This document shows, in pieces, positions 21,697 to 34,736 of a stretch of DNA of 64,000 nt. The notes under the pieces were generated by a model that was not told the origin of the DNA, ran no database searches, and worked only from the letters and a program-made list of their open reading frames with translations. This stretch comes from Polynucleobacter sp. MWH-HuK1 (GTDB lineage Bacteria; Pseudomonadota; Gammaproteobacteria; Burkholderiales; Burkholderiaceae). A program made the translations under genes and the position numbers. Position 1 is the stretch's first letter; every line of letters starts with the position of its first letter. The stretch is taken from the NCBI RefSeq assembly GCF_018881815.1, contig NZ_JACVPP010000001.1, positions 310,001-374,000 on the forward strand. The letters run 5' to 3'.

Positions 21697-22128
21697 TTAG
21701 AGACCTTCCACAGTGATGCCCATGGAACGGGCGCTACCAGCGATAGTTCTAACAGCTGCATCCATATCGGCCGCTGTCAAATCTGGCATTTTTGCTTTAG
21801 CGATTTCTTCCGCTTGAGCACGAGTAATTGAACCCACCTTATCGGTATGCGGACGTGGTGATCCTTTGTCAATCTTTGCAGCCTTTTTGATCATGATAGT
21901 TGCTGGAGGAGTCTTCATGATGAACGTGAAGCTCTTATCAGCAAACGCTGTAATCACGACTGGAATTGGCAGGCCAGGTTCCATGCTCTGAGTTTGAGCA
22001 TTAAACGCCTTACAGAATTCCATAATGTTAAGACCGCGCTGACCCAATGCTGGACCTACGGGTGGTGATGGATTTGCTTTACCCGCAGGGATCTGCAGCT
22101 TAATAAAGCCAATAATCTTCTTTGCCAT
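21697..22128 (-). CDS. rplK: 50S ribosomal protein L11
   Basis: L11 forms the GTPase-associated centre with 23S rRNA and is needed for RelA activation. The 143-residue product has the proline-rich switch [20 protein letters not shown] (about residues 13-32) and the C-terminal RNA-binding domain. AAGGAG precedes the ATG. The 167-base spacer after nusG has no promoter I would defend. Confidence 0.97.
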   Translation of the reverse strand: MAKKIIGFIKLQIPAGKANPSPPVGPALGQRGLNIMEFCKAFNAQTQSMEPGLPIPVVITAFADKSFTFIMKTPPATIMIKKAAKIDKGSPRPHTDKVGSITRAQAEEIAKAKMPDLTAADMDAAVRTIAGSARSMGITVEGL

Positions 22129-22295
22129 GTGTTGCTCCTTAAAGCGCGCCTTGCCTCATTAGGAAAGACCGCTGTTGAGTAAACGCTTCGCTAGTTTTTG
22201 GCTTTCTAGCTCCGCTCCTCGGTTAAATACAAAAACGAAATAACCATCTAAAACTACAAACTGCTACGCTGCTAAACTGGATTAAGTCCTTGTTT

Positions 22296-22868
22296 TTACA
22301 TCTTTTCTACTTGACCGAACTCCAGCTCAACCGGGGTACCGCGGCCAAAGATTGTAACAGAAACGCGTAATCTTGACTTCTCATAATTGACTTCTTCAAT
22401 ATTTCCGTTGAAATCAACAAATGGGCCTTCTTTAACACGCACAATCTCACCAACCTCAAATAGGGTCTTAGGCTTAGGCTTATCAACCCCAGCCTGCATT
22501 TGATCCATGATTTTGGTGACTTCCGCTGTCGAAATTGGGCTTGGGCGATTACGAACGCCGCCCACGAAACCTGTTACTTTTGGCGTATTTTTGACCAAAT
22601 GCCAGCTTTCGTCGGTCATTTCCATTTCAATCAGTACGTATCCAGGGAAGAAGCGGCGCTCGGTTACAGATTTAGAGCCAGATTTCACTTCAACCACTTC
22701 TTCGGAAGGGACCAAAATGCGACCAAATTTCTCGGGCATGCCAGAACGTGCAATACGCTCTTCGAGACCTCTTTTCACGCTTTTTTCCATTCCAGAATAA
22801 GCATGGATTACATACCAGCGCATATTACCGGTGGCTTGAGGATTTGCCGCTACTTCAGAATCAGTCAT
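22296..22868 (-). CDS. nusG: Transcription termination/antitermination factor NusG
   Basis: NusG binds RNA polymerase through its N-terminal domain, and Rho or S10 through its C-terminal KOW domain. The NGN domain starts at about residue 17 ([19 protein letters not shown]), and the KOW motif is near 135-165 ([20 protein letters not shown]). The length of 190 is slightly above the Escherichia coli protein because of a short N-terminal lead. It follows secE by ten bases. Confidence 0.96.
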   Translation of the reverse strand: MTDSEVAANPQATGNMRWYVIHAYSGMEKSVKRGLEERIARSGMPEKFGRILVPSEEVVEVKSGSKSVTERRFFPGYVLIEMEMTDESWHLVKNTPKVTGFVGGVRNRPSPISTAEVTKIMDQMQAGVDKPKPKTLFEVGEIVRVKEGPFVDFNGNIEEVNYEKSRLRVSVTIFGRGTPVELEFGQVEKM

Positions 22869-22878
22869 TTTTTCTTAC

Positions 22879-23256
22879 TCACTTCCAGCCTAAAAAGACT
22901 GAAAAAACTAGCCATTCAATTAATTTGTCTGCAATCCATAAAAATAAGGACATGATCAGAACAAAGCCAAATACGACTAGAGTCATTTGGGTGGTCTCTT
23001 TACGAGTTGGCCAAACAACCTTTTTTACTTCATACCAAGAATCTTTTGCATAGGCAATAAAACGACGCCCATCTGGTGAAATCGCCACAATTACAACTGC
23101 AGCAGCAATGCCGCCAAACAAAACAGCGAGACGAACCAACATAGACTGGTCAGCCAGCGTGTAGTAGAGCACTAACACGGCGACAACGATTAAAGCGGCG
23201 AGTCCAGAGACCCAGCTGCTTTTTTCTTCAGATTGACTTGCTGTTTGTTGAGACAT
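22879..23256 (-). CDS. secE: Preprotein translocase subunit SecE
   Basis: SecE clamps SecY in the inner-membrane protein-conducting channel. The 125-residue protein has three predicted membrane helices (about residues 15-35, 40-58 and 92-112). The essential amphipathic segment SWYEVKKVVWPTRKETTQMT lies before the last one. It is encoded 20 bases after tRNA-Trp, the usual betaproteobacterial arrangement. Confidence 0.95.
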   Translation of the reverse strand: MSQQTASQSEEKSSWVSGLAALIVVAVLVLYYTLADQSMLVRLAVLFGGIAAAVVIVAISPDGRRFIAYAKDSWYEVKKVVWPTRKETTQMTLVVFGFVLIMSLFLWIADKLIEWLVFSVFLGWK

Positions 23257-23276
23257 ATTGCTTTCAGTTCAAATCG

Positions 23277-23352
23277 TGGCAGGGGCGGAGGGCATCGAAC
23301 CCCCAACCTTTGGTTTTGGAGACCAACGCTCTGCCAATTGAGCTACACCCCT
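23277..23352 (-). tRNA. tRNA-Trp (CCA)
   Basis: A 76-base cloverleaf with acceptor AGGGGTG, a GGTTCGATG T-arm region, anticodon loop CTCCAAA (anticodon CCA) and an encoded 3' CCA. It lies between tuf copy 2 and secE. Confidence 0.97.
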
Positions 23353-23363
23353 TTATAAAAAAC

Positions 23364-24554
23364 TTAAGCCAAAATCTTTGCAACCACGCCGGCGCCAACA
23401 GTACGGCCACCTTCACGGATCGCAAAACGTAAACCCTCTTCCATCGCGATAGGAGCGATGAGTTTTACGGTAATCGTGACGTTATCACCAGGCATCACCA
23501 TTTCTTTGTCTTTTGGCAACTCGATTGAACCAGTGACGTCCGTAGTACGGAAGTAGAACTGTGGACGATAGTTGTTAAAGAATGGAGTGTGACGGCCACC
23601 TTCATCTTTACCCAAGATGTAAACCTCGGCTGTAAAGTGAGTATGTGGAGTGATTGAACCTGGCTTAGCCAATACTTGGCCGCGCTCAACTTCTTCACGT
23701 TTTGTACCGCGTAACAAGATACCAACGTTATCGCCTGCTTGACCTTGGTCGAGCAATTTGCGGAACATTTCAACACCAGTACAAGTAGTCTTGAGTGTTG
23801 GTTTGATACCGATGATTTCAATCTCTTCACCAACCTTGATGATGCCGCGCTCAATACGGCCTGTTACAACAGTACCGCGACCGGAGATAGAGAACACGTC
23901 TTCTACTGGCATCAAGAACGCGCCGTCAACAGCACGCTCTGGAGTTGGGATGTATGAGTCAAGGGCTTCAGCCAATTTCATGATGGCTTCTTTACCCAAT
24001 GGGCCTTCGTCGCCCTCTAAAGCCAACTTAGCAGAACCGCGGATGATTGGTGTGTCATCGCCTGGGAAGTTGTACTTAGATAGAAGCTCACGAACTTCCA
24101 TTTCAACTAACTCTAACAACTCAGCGTCATCAACCATGTCGCACTTGTTCAAGAAAACGACGATGTAAGGAACACCAACTTGGCGAGCCAAGAGGATGTG
24201 TTCGCGAGTTTGTGGCATTGGACCGTCAGCAGCAGAGCAAACTAAAATTGCGCCGTCCATCTGAGCAGCACCAGTAATCATGTTCTTAACGTAGTCAGCA
24301 TGTCCTGGGCAATCCACGTGAGCGTAGTGTCGACCAGCAGTCTCGTACTCAACGTGCGCTGTATTAATCGTAATACCACGTGCTTTTTCTTCTGGAGCAG
24401 CATCGATCTGATCGTATGCCTTTGCTTCGCCACCAAATGCTTTAGATAGCACGGTTGCGATTGCTGCTGTCAATGTGGTTTTACCGTGGTCAACGTGACC
24501 GATGGTGCCTACGTTTACGTGCGGTTTTGTCCGCTCGAATTTTTCTTTTGCCAT
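23364..24554 (-). CDS. tuf: Elongation factor Tu, copy 2 (tRNA-tufB locus)
   Basis: This is the second EF-Tu gene, and its 396 residues are identical to the str-operon copy (G motifs [18 protein letters not shown]). It is preceded by tRNA-Tyr, tRNA-Gly and tRNA-Thr, like tufB in enterobacteria, and followed by tRNA-Trp. DNA identity stops within about ten bases outside the reading frame on either side, which marks the limits of the gene-conversion tract. Confidence 0.98.
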   Translation of the reverse strand: MAKEKFERTKPHVNVGTIGHVDHGKTTLTAAIATVLSKAFGGEAKAYDQIDAAPEEKARGITINTAHVEYETAGRHYAHVDCPGHADYVKNMITGAAQMDGAILVCSAADGPMPQTREHILLARQVGVPYIVVFLNKCDMVDDAELLELVEMEVRELLSKYNFPGDDTPIIRGSAKLALEGDEGPLGKEAIMKLAEALDSYIPTPERAVDGAFLMPVEDVFSISGRGTVVTGRIERGIIKVGEEIEIIGIKPTLKTTCTGVEMFRKLLDQGQAGDNVGILLRGTKREEVERGQVLAKPGSITPHTHFTAEVYILGKDEGGRHTPFFNNYRPQFYFRTTDVTGSIELPKDKEMVMPGDNVTITVKLIAPIAMEEGLRFAIREGGRTVGAGVVAKILA

Positions 24555-24618
24555 TTTTAATCTGCCTTTAGTTAACTCTTAAACCAAACACGAAATACAC
24601 AATTAATAAAACCATACA

Positions 24619-24693
<75 letters not shown>

Positions 24694-24714
24694 GTAATCT
24701 AATGCAACAAATTC

Positions 24715-24788
24715 TGGAGCGGGATAAGAGAATCGAACTCTTGACCGAAGATTGGAAATCTGCTGTTTTACCATTAAACTAATCCCGC
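24715..24788 (-). tRNA. tRNA-Gly (TCC)
   Basis: A 74-base cloverleaf with acceptor GCGGGAT, anticodon loop TTTCCAA (anticodon TCC) and an encoded CCA. It is the middle tRNA of the Tyr-Gly-Thr-tuf unit. Confidence 0.97.
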
Positions 24789-24793
24789 ACATC

Positions 24794-24878
24794 TGGTGGA
24801 GGGGGTAGGATTCGAACCTACGTAGGCGTAGCCAACAGATTTACAGTCTGCCTCCTTTAGCCGCTCGGACACCCCTCC
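24794..24878 (-). tRNA. tRNA-Tyr (GTA)
   Basis: An 85-base class II tRNA with acceptor GGAGGGG, anticodon loop CTGTAAA (anticodon GTA), a long variable arm and an encoded CCA. It is the first gene after the promoter at 24890-24918. Confidence 0.97.
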
Positions 24879-24889
24879 GCGAACCCAAT

Positions 24890-24918
24890 ATTCTGACTCC
24901 AAATGAAGTTTCTGTCAA
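24890..24918 (-). promoter_or_regulatory. Promoter of the tRNA-Tyr-Gly-Thr-tuf unit
   Basis: A perfect TTGACA (24918 to 24913), 17 bases and CAGAAT (24895 to 24890). The predicted start lies a few bases before the tRNA-Tyr 5' end. It sits between the rRNA terminator and the tRNAs. Confidence 0.8.
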
Positions 24919-24940
24919 TCACTCTAACGCTTTGCACAAG

Positions 24941-24973
24941 TAAAAACGCCCAGACCTAAGAGGGTCTGGGCGT
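24941..24973 (-). terminator. rRNA operon terminator
   Basis: An 11-base-pair GC-rich stem (ACGCCCAGACC/GGTCTGGGCGT) with a six-base loop is followed by TTTT on the minus strand, ten bases past the 5S 3' end. It is a strong intrinsic terminator. Confidence 0.93.
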
Positions 24974-24982
24974 CGCATTGGT

Positions 24983-25098
24983 GCCCGGCAGTTACCTACT
25001 TTCACACGGGTAATCCGCACTATCATCGGCGTAGAATCGTTTCACTGTCCTGTTCGGGATGGGAAGGAGTGGTTCCAATTCGCTATGGTCACCGGGCG
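24983..25098 (-). rRNA. rrf: 5S ribosomal RNA
   Basis: About 116 bases with complementary ends (CGCCCGGTGACC at the 5' side and TGCCGGGC at the 3' side) and the conserved CCATCCCGAACAGG loop. The ends are placed by stem pairing and may be off by one or two bases. It is the last gene of the rRNA operon. Confidence 0.93.
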
Positions 25099-25205
25099 TA
25101 GAGGGTTGAGTTGCTGATAATTCACCAACAACTCTATTTGAGTAAGCATGTATTAAGGATGCAGATTAAATCTGGCAAACATCCAACACAATAGTGCTGG
25201 TTATA

Positions 25206-28080
<2,875 letters not shown>

Positions 28081-28091
28081 ATAACGAGCAC

Positions 28092-28345
28092 CATTGCTAG
28101 TACCTGTTACAGGTTTACTTCTACTTCTGACATGTTTGCCGTAATCCAAACTTTAAGTACTATTTAAGAACTTTATAAAACTCGTTTGATATTACTGATT
28201 GATGATTCAATCTTTACCCTTATTACATTGTCAAACGCACTCTCAAAGATACGTTTGACACTTTGCTTACTCAAATTTTTAAAGAACAGCCATAAATGGC
28301 AAAACTAAACAATTATTAAATCGCTTAGTTTTGACATTTATAAGT
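28092..28345 (-). promoter_or_regulatory. tRNA-Ala to 23S spacer with boxA
   Basis: A 254-base AT-rich spacer. GTTCTTTAAAAATT (around 28276-28290) resembles boxA, the NusB/S10 site of rRNA antitermination, repeated here ahead of 23S as in other proteobacterial operons. The 5' arm of the 23S processing stem begins at the left end. Confidence 0.6.
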
Positions 28346-28421
28346 TGGTGGAGGATGACGGGATCGAACCGACGACCCCCTGCTTGCAAAGCAGGTGCTC
28401 TCCCAGCTGAGCTAATCCCCC
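28346..28421 (-). tRNA. tRNA-Ala (TGC)
   Basis: A 76-base cloverleaf in the 16S-23S spacer with acceptor GGGGGAT, anticodon loop TTTGCAA (anticodon TGC) and an encoded CCA. Confidence 0.98.
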
Positions 28422-28449
28422 AACGTCCACTAAGTTTGTTTCTGGCTGG

Positions 28450-28526
28450 TGGTGGGTCTGGTAGGACTTGAACCTACGACCCCTGCGTTATCAACACAGT
28501 GCTCTAACCAGCTGAGCTACAGACCC
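28450..28526 (-). tRNA. tRNA-Ile (GAT)
   Basis: A 77-base cloverleaf in the 16S-23S spacer with acceptor GGGTCTG, anticodon loop TTGATAA (anticodon GAT) and an encoded CCA. The bases just after 16S (28539-28550) are the 3' arm of the 16S processing stem. Confidence 0.98.
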
Positions 28527-28581
28527 GTGGCTTTTATTGTCAACCGATAAGTGTGGGCACTATAGATCCAGCATCTTTCTC

Positions 28582-30117
<1,536 letters not shown>

Positions 30118-30609
30118 AATTCCTGTGATCCTTGCGGATCGTCGCACTCATTCAAGAAATTGACTTGGTAATAAAACCAAATCTTTTTACTGTCTATGAG
30201 TACTATTTATTTACATCTGTCCCGAAGGACTGGATGCTTTCACTTAGTACCCACAATTATCGGTTGACTAATTTTTAAAGAGGGCTGAATTGTTTTGTAT
30301 TTCAAATAACATTCAGCAGAGAGGTGAGACTATAGCGCACTTATTTCGGGTCGTCAACACCTTTCGTAGTCTTTTTCTTAAAAAAGGCAGGGTTTTTTCC
30401 TATTAAAAAAATTAATCCAATAAAAACAATGGCTTAGTTTTGAAAAAAAATTTCAACTTTTTTCTTAAATTTCTATTTTTTTAGACTTTTTTGGCCTCAA
30501 GGAATGAATTCGGTTGATTTTTGATCACCAAACTCACTCCCTTATTGCGCATATGCCACACATTAGGGAAAACCCTGAAAATTATTCCAATTCCTGCTAA
30601 TATATTGCT
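30118..30609 (-). promoter_or_regulatory. rRNA leader: P1 promoter, boxA and 16S processing arm
   Basis: This gene-free stretch holds the rRNA control region. TTGACG (30357 to 30352), 17 bases and TATAGT (30334 to 30329) form a strong promoter with an A/T-rich upstream region. Downstream, GCCCTCTTTAAAAA (30272-30285) is boxA. The 12 bases at 30257-30268 pair perfectly with 28539-28550 beyond 16S, forming the RNase III processing stem. Beyond about 30400 the region is A/T-rich. It ends with TAATAT, a possible -10 for the divergent acetyltransferase gene. Confidence 0.85.
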
Positions 30610-31266
30610 ATGCACAATAAATTAGCGAATAGTTACTTACCTGCGAGCCCATATTCGGCAGGGCAGGCTGTGCCCGTTCGCGAACTTCATGCAGGCTACA
30701 AAGAAGAGATATTGCATCATCTACTACAGCTAAATGAAGAAGATAGGCGCTTACGCTTTGGGACTCAAACCCCTGATGAAGTCATTCGTCACTATGTAAA
30801 GCACTTAGATTTCAACAAAGATGCCATTTTCGGAGTGTTTGATTTGGATCTAAAGCTCATTGGCATGGCTCATTTGGCCTACTTACCAGAGCATAAGGGG
30901 CAACCACGATCCGCTGAATTTGGTGTGTCAGTACTGCCAGATGGACGCTCTCAGGGCCTTGGGACAGCACTATTGCAGCGTTCTGCCGTGCACTCACGCA
31001 ATACCCGGATTGAAACGCTTTATGTTCACTGCCTTGCAAACAATAAGGCAATGATGCACTTAGCACAAAAGGCTGGGATGACGGTTGAATACGCCTATGG
31101 CGATGCCGACGCTTGCCTTAAATTGCCACCCGCAAGTCCTGCAACCATTGTGGAAGAAGCCGCAAACGAGCAATGGGCTGATTTGGATTACGAGCTAAAG
31201 AAAAACCTCAAACACTCCAATCAAGCATGGTGGTGGTTCTTAGGTAGGCCTGGACTCGCGCGTTAA
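30610..31266 (+). CDS. GNAT family N-acetyltransferase
   Basis: A 218-residue protein with the acetyl-CoA binding signature Q115-GLGTALL inside DGRSQGLGTALLQRS, preceded by a GNAT beta strand (SAEFGVSVLP). GNAT enzymes move an acetyl group from acetyl-CoA to an amine. The substrate cannot be told. The only in-frame ATG has no Shine-Dalgarno, and TAATAT lies seven bases upstream, so the mRNA may be leaderless. A GTG at 30670 is an alternative start. It is transcribed away from the rRNA operon. Confidence 0.8.
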   Translation: MHNKLANSYLPASPYSAGQAVPVRELHAGYKEEILHHLLQLNEEDRRLRFGTQTPDEVIRHYVKHLDFNKDAIFGVFDLDLKLIGMAHLAYLPEHKGQPRSAEFGVSVLPDGRSQGLGTALLQRSAVHSRNTRIETLYVHCLANNKAMMHLAQKAGMTVEYAYGDADACLKLPPASPATIVEEAANEQWADLDYELKKNLKHSNQAWWWFLGRPGLAR

Positions 31267-31277
31267 TTAATTCTGCA

Positions 31278-31631
31278 TTAATTTTTGTTGGGTGCGCCAC
31301 GCAATATCCAGCTAGCTAATGTAGATAAATCTTCATCATTCAGTTTTGTGTTCGCCGGCATAGGCACCACACCCCAAGATCCAGATCCACCTTTGGCGAT
31401 TTTATTTTTTAAAAATGCTTGGGCTTTTGGATCGCCCTTATATTTTTCTGCAATCGCTTGAAAGCTTGGGCCAACAATTTTTTTATTAATTGCATGACAA
31501 CCTAAGCATGCATTTTGTTTTGCAATTGCAAATGCTTTTTCATCTTCAGTAGTTGCTTGTGCGAAAGACATAAAGCAAGCGAACGCTGGAAACAAAAATA
31601 ATATTTTTACAGACGCTCGCTTTTTAAACAT
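31278..31631 (-). CDS. Class I cytochrome c, periplasmic
   Basis: A 117-residue small electron carrier. A signal peptide (charged start, hydrophobic 9-24, AQA cleavage near 27) is followed by haem site C42-LG-C45-H46. The likely methionine ligand is M91, in VVPMPAN. I start at the ATG at 31629-31631, with GAAGG six bases upstream. It is the last gene of the diaA-dolP-cytochrome cluster, 17 bases after dolP, and converges with the acetyltransferase gene. Confidence 0.88.
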   Translation of the reverse strand: MFKKRASVKILFLFPAFACFMSFAQATTEDEKAFAIAKQNACLGCHAINKKIVGPSFQAIAEKYKGDPKAQAFLKNKIAKGGSGSWGVVPMPANTKLNDEDLSTLASWILRGAPNKN

Positions 31632-31648
31632 CAACAGCCTTCAATAAA

Positions 31649-32299
31649 TTACTGAAATTTTGGTGGGCTGCTAGGTTGTGTTTGATCGGCCTTGCCTTGT
31701 TTTTCTAGGCGCACCTTTTCTTCTTGAGAAATGATGTCGAAGTAAACATAAACATCTTTAACGCCGTTTGTATTGCTGGCTACTTTCTTGGCAATATCCG
31801 CCTCGTTTTGCGTCAAGATGCCCATAAGATAAACGCTACTTCCTTCAGCAACTATCGTCATAGAATTCGATGGCAATTGATCGGTAAAGATCATTTGGGT
31901 TTTGATTTTTGATTCGAGATAAGAATCATTTGCGCGAGCTGTGTAACTACTGTTCGGCCCAATAATTAATTCATTAAATACAGAACGTGCATTCTTCATG
32001 GCCTTAACGTAGGCGCCGGCTTCACCCTTAATATCGGCGTCCTTAACTTCTCCAGTCAGTAAGACCTTTTGATTAAACGATGTGACGTTAATGTGTGCGC
32101 TATCTCCGAATTTCTTCGCCAGTGCGTTTCCTGCCTCTAGCTCAATCCCTTTATCGATAGCTTGTACACCAGGTGTGCGGCGATCTGCAAGAACAGCAGA
32201 CCCAGCTGCAACACCGCCTACTGCGAGCACTCCACATGCTGTCACCTGAGCTGCAATTAACAACACAACAAATAACTTGGCGATAGAGGAAGGTTTCAT
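31649..32299 (-). CDS. dolP: BON-domain outer membrane lipoprotein (DolP/YraP-like)
   Basis: A 216-residue lipoprotein with a lipobox ending at C22 (VTAC) and two BON domains, about residues 50-115 and 122-195 (VLLTGEVKDADIKGEA and VYLMGILTQNEADI). DolP binds anionic lipids at the outer membrane and supports envelope integrity. Its place next to a DiaA-like gene and rsmI mirrors the yraL-diaA-yraP cluster of enterobacteria, which supports the name. Confidence 0.85.
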   Translation of the reverse strand: MKPSSIAKLFVVLLIAAQVTACGVLAVGGVAAGSAVLADRRTPGVQAIDKGIELEAGNALAKKFGDSAHINVTSFNQKVLLTGEVKDADIKGEAGAYVKAMKNARSVFNELIIGPNSSYTARANDSYLESKIKTQMIFTDQLPSNSMTIVAEGSSVYLMGILTQNEADIAKKVASNTNGVKDVYVYFDIISQEEKVRLEKQGKADQTQPSSPPKFQ

Positions 32300-32332
32300 T
32301 GGGATATTTTCTGTGTTGTGTATCTGTAAATT

Positions 32333-32935
32333 TTAGTCGAGCAAAACATGATCAACTCCATCGCACAAGGAGTGCAGTAAAACTAGGTGGGTCTCCTGAA
32401 TGCGCGCAGTTCGAGTTGATGGGGCGCATAAATGAATATCATCTTTATCTAACAATTGCGCAATTTTTCCACCACCATTTCCGGTCAACGCAATAATTCT
32501 GATGCCCATCTTTTTTGCAGCTTCAATTGCTTTAACAACGTTCTTTGAGTTTCCAGAAGTTGAAATTCCCAAAAGAATGTCGCCCTTTTTTCCAAGCCCG
32601 CGAACTTGCTTGCTGAAAACTTCGTCATAGCTGTAATCATTTCCAACCGCAGTCAGAATAGAGGTGTCGGTTGTCAAAGCAATCGCCGCCAACTCTTGAC
32701 GCTCTCTCTCAAACCGACCGATTAACTCAGCGGCAAAGTGTTGGGCATCGGCAGCAGAGCCGCCATTGCCGCAAGCCATGACCTTACCGCCGGCGCGCAA
32801 ACATTCCACCATTGCTAATACGCCTAAAGCAACAGAGTCGGGTAACACTTTCTCAGCCTCTTGCTTTACCGCAATGCTATCAAGAAAATGCTGGGAGGCG
32901 CGCCTACGTAAACGTTCATTAATATCTTTATCCAT
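32333..32935 (-). CDS. diaA: SIS-domain protein, DiaA/phosphoheptose isomerase family
   Basis: A 200-residue single SIS-domain protein with the sugar-phosphate binding block ISTSGNSKNVVKAIEAA and the ACGNGGSAADAQHFAAE loop. DiaA binds DnaA and helps initiation, whereas GmhA makes heptose phosphate. The cluster context (rsmI, dolP) and overall resemblance favour DiaA. The ATG at 32933-32935 has no clear ribosome-binding site. A TTG 18 bases earlier is possible. Confidence 0.8.
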   Translation of the reverse strand: MDKDINERLRRRASQHFLDSIAVKQEAEKVLPDSVALGVLAMVECLRAGGKVMACGNGGSAADAQHFAAELIGRFERERQELAAIALTTDTSILTAVGNDYSYDEVFSKQVRGLGKKGDILLGISTSGNSKNVVKAIEAAKKMGIRIIALTGNGGGKIAQLLDKDDIHLCAPSTRTARIQETHLVLLHSLCDGVDHVLLD

Positions 32936-33038
32936 ATCAATATTATGCGCCAAAGAAAGTCCAATTTCAGCGGCAATAGGCTCATTTCAAAAGCAACGTA
33001 TTCTCTTGCTAATTACTTAACTTTTTCAGGCAAACCCC

Positions 33039-33932
33039 ATGGAACTTGGCTCATTTGATTTTTTAAAGCAGCAGGATTTGCCTGCTGGGGCTCTTTACAT
33101 GGTGGCCACACCTATCGGAAATTTGGGTGACATTACTTTACGCGCCCTACACGTATTAAATGCAGTGGATGGAATTGCCTGTGAAGACACTCGGCATAGC
33201 GCGGCATTACTCCAGCAATTTGGCATACATAAAAAATGTTTAGCGCTTCATGAGCATAATGAAATCAGTGGGGCTCAAACAGTTATTCAGCATCTCACCA
33301 ACGGCGAGCGTTGGGCCTACATCTCAGACGCGGGCACACCGGGTGTTTCTGACCCCGGATCAAGACTGGTAAGTGAAGTTCAAAAAGCTGGGTTACGGGC
33401 AATACCTATTCCTGGTGCAAGCGCAGTGTCTGGAGCGATTTCAGCGGCAGGATCTGTGATGCATGGCTCAGAAGGTCGATTTCAGTTTTTAGGTTTTTGG
33501 CCCAACAAAACAAAAGATCGCGACACCTTCTTGCAAGATATTTCTAGTAGCAAAAAAGCAAGCATCTTTTTTGAATCACCACATCACATCAAAGAGACAT
33601 TGCTGTTATTAGCAAATCATCTAGAGCCCGATCGTCAGCTTTTGATTTGTCGTGAACTAACCAAAAAATTTGAAGAGATTGTTTCACTTGAGGCGCGCAA
33701 AGTTGGCAGCTGGCTTGCAAGCGCAGAGAGCCTTAAAGGCGAATTTGTAATTGTGGTTGCAGGCCGTCCAGCCAAAGGCGATGAGGCACCCGAGCATGCA
33801 TCGCTATTGTTGTGGGCAAATGCGCTAAGCCCTTATATGGGTAGCAAAGAAATTGCCGCCGTCCTCTCACAAACTCTAGGTCTCACAAAAAAAGAGGCCT
33901 ATCAAATTGCCTTAGATGCAAAAAACGAATAA
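33039..33932 (+). CDS. rsmI: 16S rRNA (cytidine1402-2'-O)-methyltransferase
   Basis: RsmI adds the 2'-O-methyl group of m4Cm1402 in the decoding centre, using SAM. The 297-residue protein shows the tetrapyrrole-methylase family motifs ATPIGNLGDITLRA, CEDTRHSAALL, DAGTPGVSDPGSR and FESPHHIKETL. It is divergent from diaA. The yraN gene that often sits beside it in proteobacteria is not in the 103-base gap. It ends at a bidirectional terminator. Confidence 0.94.
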   Translation: MELGSFDFLKQQDLPAGALYMVATPIGNLGDITLRALHVLNAVDGIACEDTRHSAALLQQFGIHKKCLALHEHNEISGAQTVIQHLTNGERWAYISDAGTPGVSDPGSRLVSEVQKAGLRAIPIPGASAVSGAISAAGSVMHGSEGRFQFLGFWPNKTKDRDTFLQDISSSKKASIFFESPHHIKETLLLLANHLEPDRQLLICRELTKKFEEIVSLEARKVGSWLASAESLKGEFVIVVAGRPAKGDEAPEHASLLLWANALSPYMGSKEIAAVLSQTLGLTKKEAYQIALDAKNE

Positions 33933-33940
33933 GCAAAAAT

Positions 33941-33966
33941 AAAAAGCTGGCATGTAGCCAGCTTTT
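33941..33966. terminator. Bidirectional terminator between rsmI and cytochrome c5
   Basis: AAAAGCTGGC, a five-base loop and GCCAGCTTTT. The stem has A and T flanks on both sides and lies between two convergent genes, so it can stop transcription from either direction. Confidence 0.85.
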
Positions 33967-33983
33967 AGATAAGTACAAAAAAA

Positions 33984-34475
33984 TTATTTAGCGGCAGGTG
34001 CTTTTGGCTCTGGTAATTTGCCACCAGCAGAATTTGCCAAATACACAACTGCGCGACCTAACTCGTAGTCACTCACATCAGCAGGAGCGGCGCCACCACG
34101 AGCAGGCATAGCGCCTTTGCCTTTAATTACAGAGGTTAGCAAGCCGTCATAGCCCTTATCTAAACGTGAAGCCCATGAACCGGCGTCACCAAATTTTGGG
34201 GCACCTGCAGCACCGCTTGCATGACATGCGGCGCAAACCGCCTTATAAACTTGCTCCCCTGTTTGAAGCTCTTTAGGGGTGCTAGCGTCTTTAAAATTTA
34301 ACTGGGCTACTGGCTTGATCAATTGCTCGGCACTTGCAGACGAATCGCTACGCTTGCCATTGTTTACAAAAACCATTAGCAACAAAATGATGATGAGTGG
34401 CACAAAAAAGCTTGCAAACACCATGATGATGAGTTGTTTTGGGGACTTAATCAGACTTCCGTGCTCGTTGCTCAT
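33984..34475 (-). CDS. Membrane-anchored cytochrome c5 family protein
   Basis: A 163-residue protein. An N-terminal membrane helix (about 15-37) acts as an anchor without a cleavage site. A low-complexity linker follows, then a cytochrome c domain with C81-AA-C84-H85. M123 in KGAMPARGG is the likely axial ligand. It probably carries electrons to a terminal oxidase. It is a single gene converging with rsmI. Confidence 0.87.
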   Translation of the reverse strand: MSNEHGSLIKSPKQLIIMVFASFFVPLIIILLLMVFVNNGKRSDSSASAEQLIKPVAQLNFKDASTPKELQTGEQVYKAVCAACHASGAAGAPKFGDAGSWASRLDKGYDGLLTSVIKGKGAMPARGGAAPADVSDYELGRAVVYLANSAGGKLPEPKAPAAK

Positions 34476-34578
34476 AAGAATTTATCGTTTGACGGGTTTT
34501 AGGGTTGTTTTGCCGTGATTATAACTAGAGAGTAGGGTTATAGGCACTTACAATAGACGGGTGGCCAGATTTTCACTG

Positions 34579-34654
34579 GCGCCCGTAGCTCAGTGGATAG
34601 AGTATTGGCCTCCGAAGCCAAGGGTCGCAGGTTCGATTCCTGCCGGGCGCGCCA
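34579..34654 (+). tRNA. tRNA-Arg (CCG)
   Basis: A 76-base cloverleaf with acceptor GCGCCCG, anticodon loop CTCCGAA (anticodon CCG), a GGTTCGATT T-arm and an encoded CCA. It stands alone. No integrase or repeated tail nearby suggests use as an integration site. Confidence 0.97.
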
Positions 34655-34736
34655 AAAACAAAGGGGTTTTTGACTTACATCATGCGAAAAATTGCGAAAA
34701 CCGCTATCATTTGCACCTAACTTATTGATTCTTATC

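Noticed and set aside
34579..34654. tRNA-Arg as an attachment site for an integrated element
   Set aside because: No integrase, no repeat of the tRNA 3' end and only ordinary housekeeping-type genes lie on either side.
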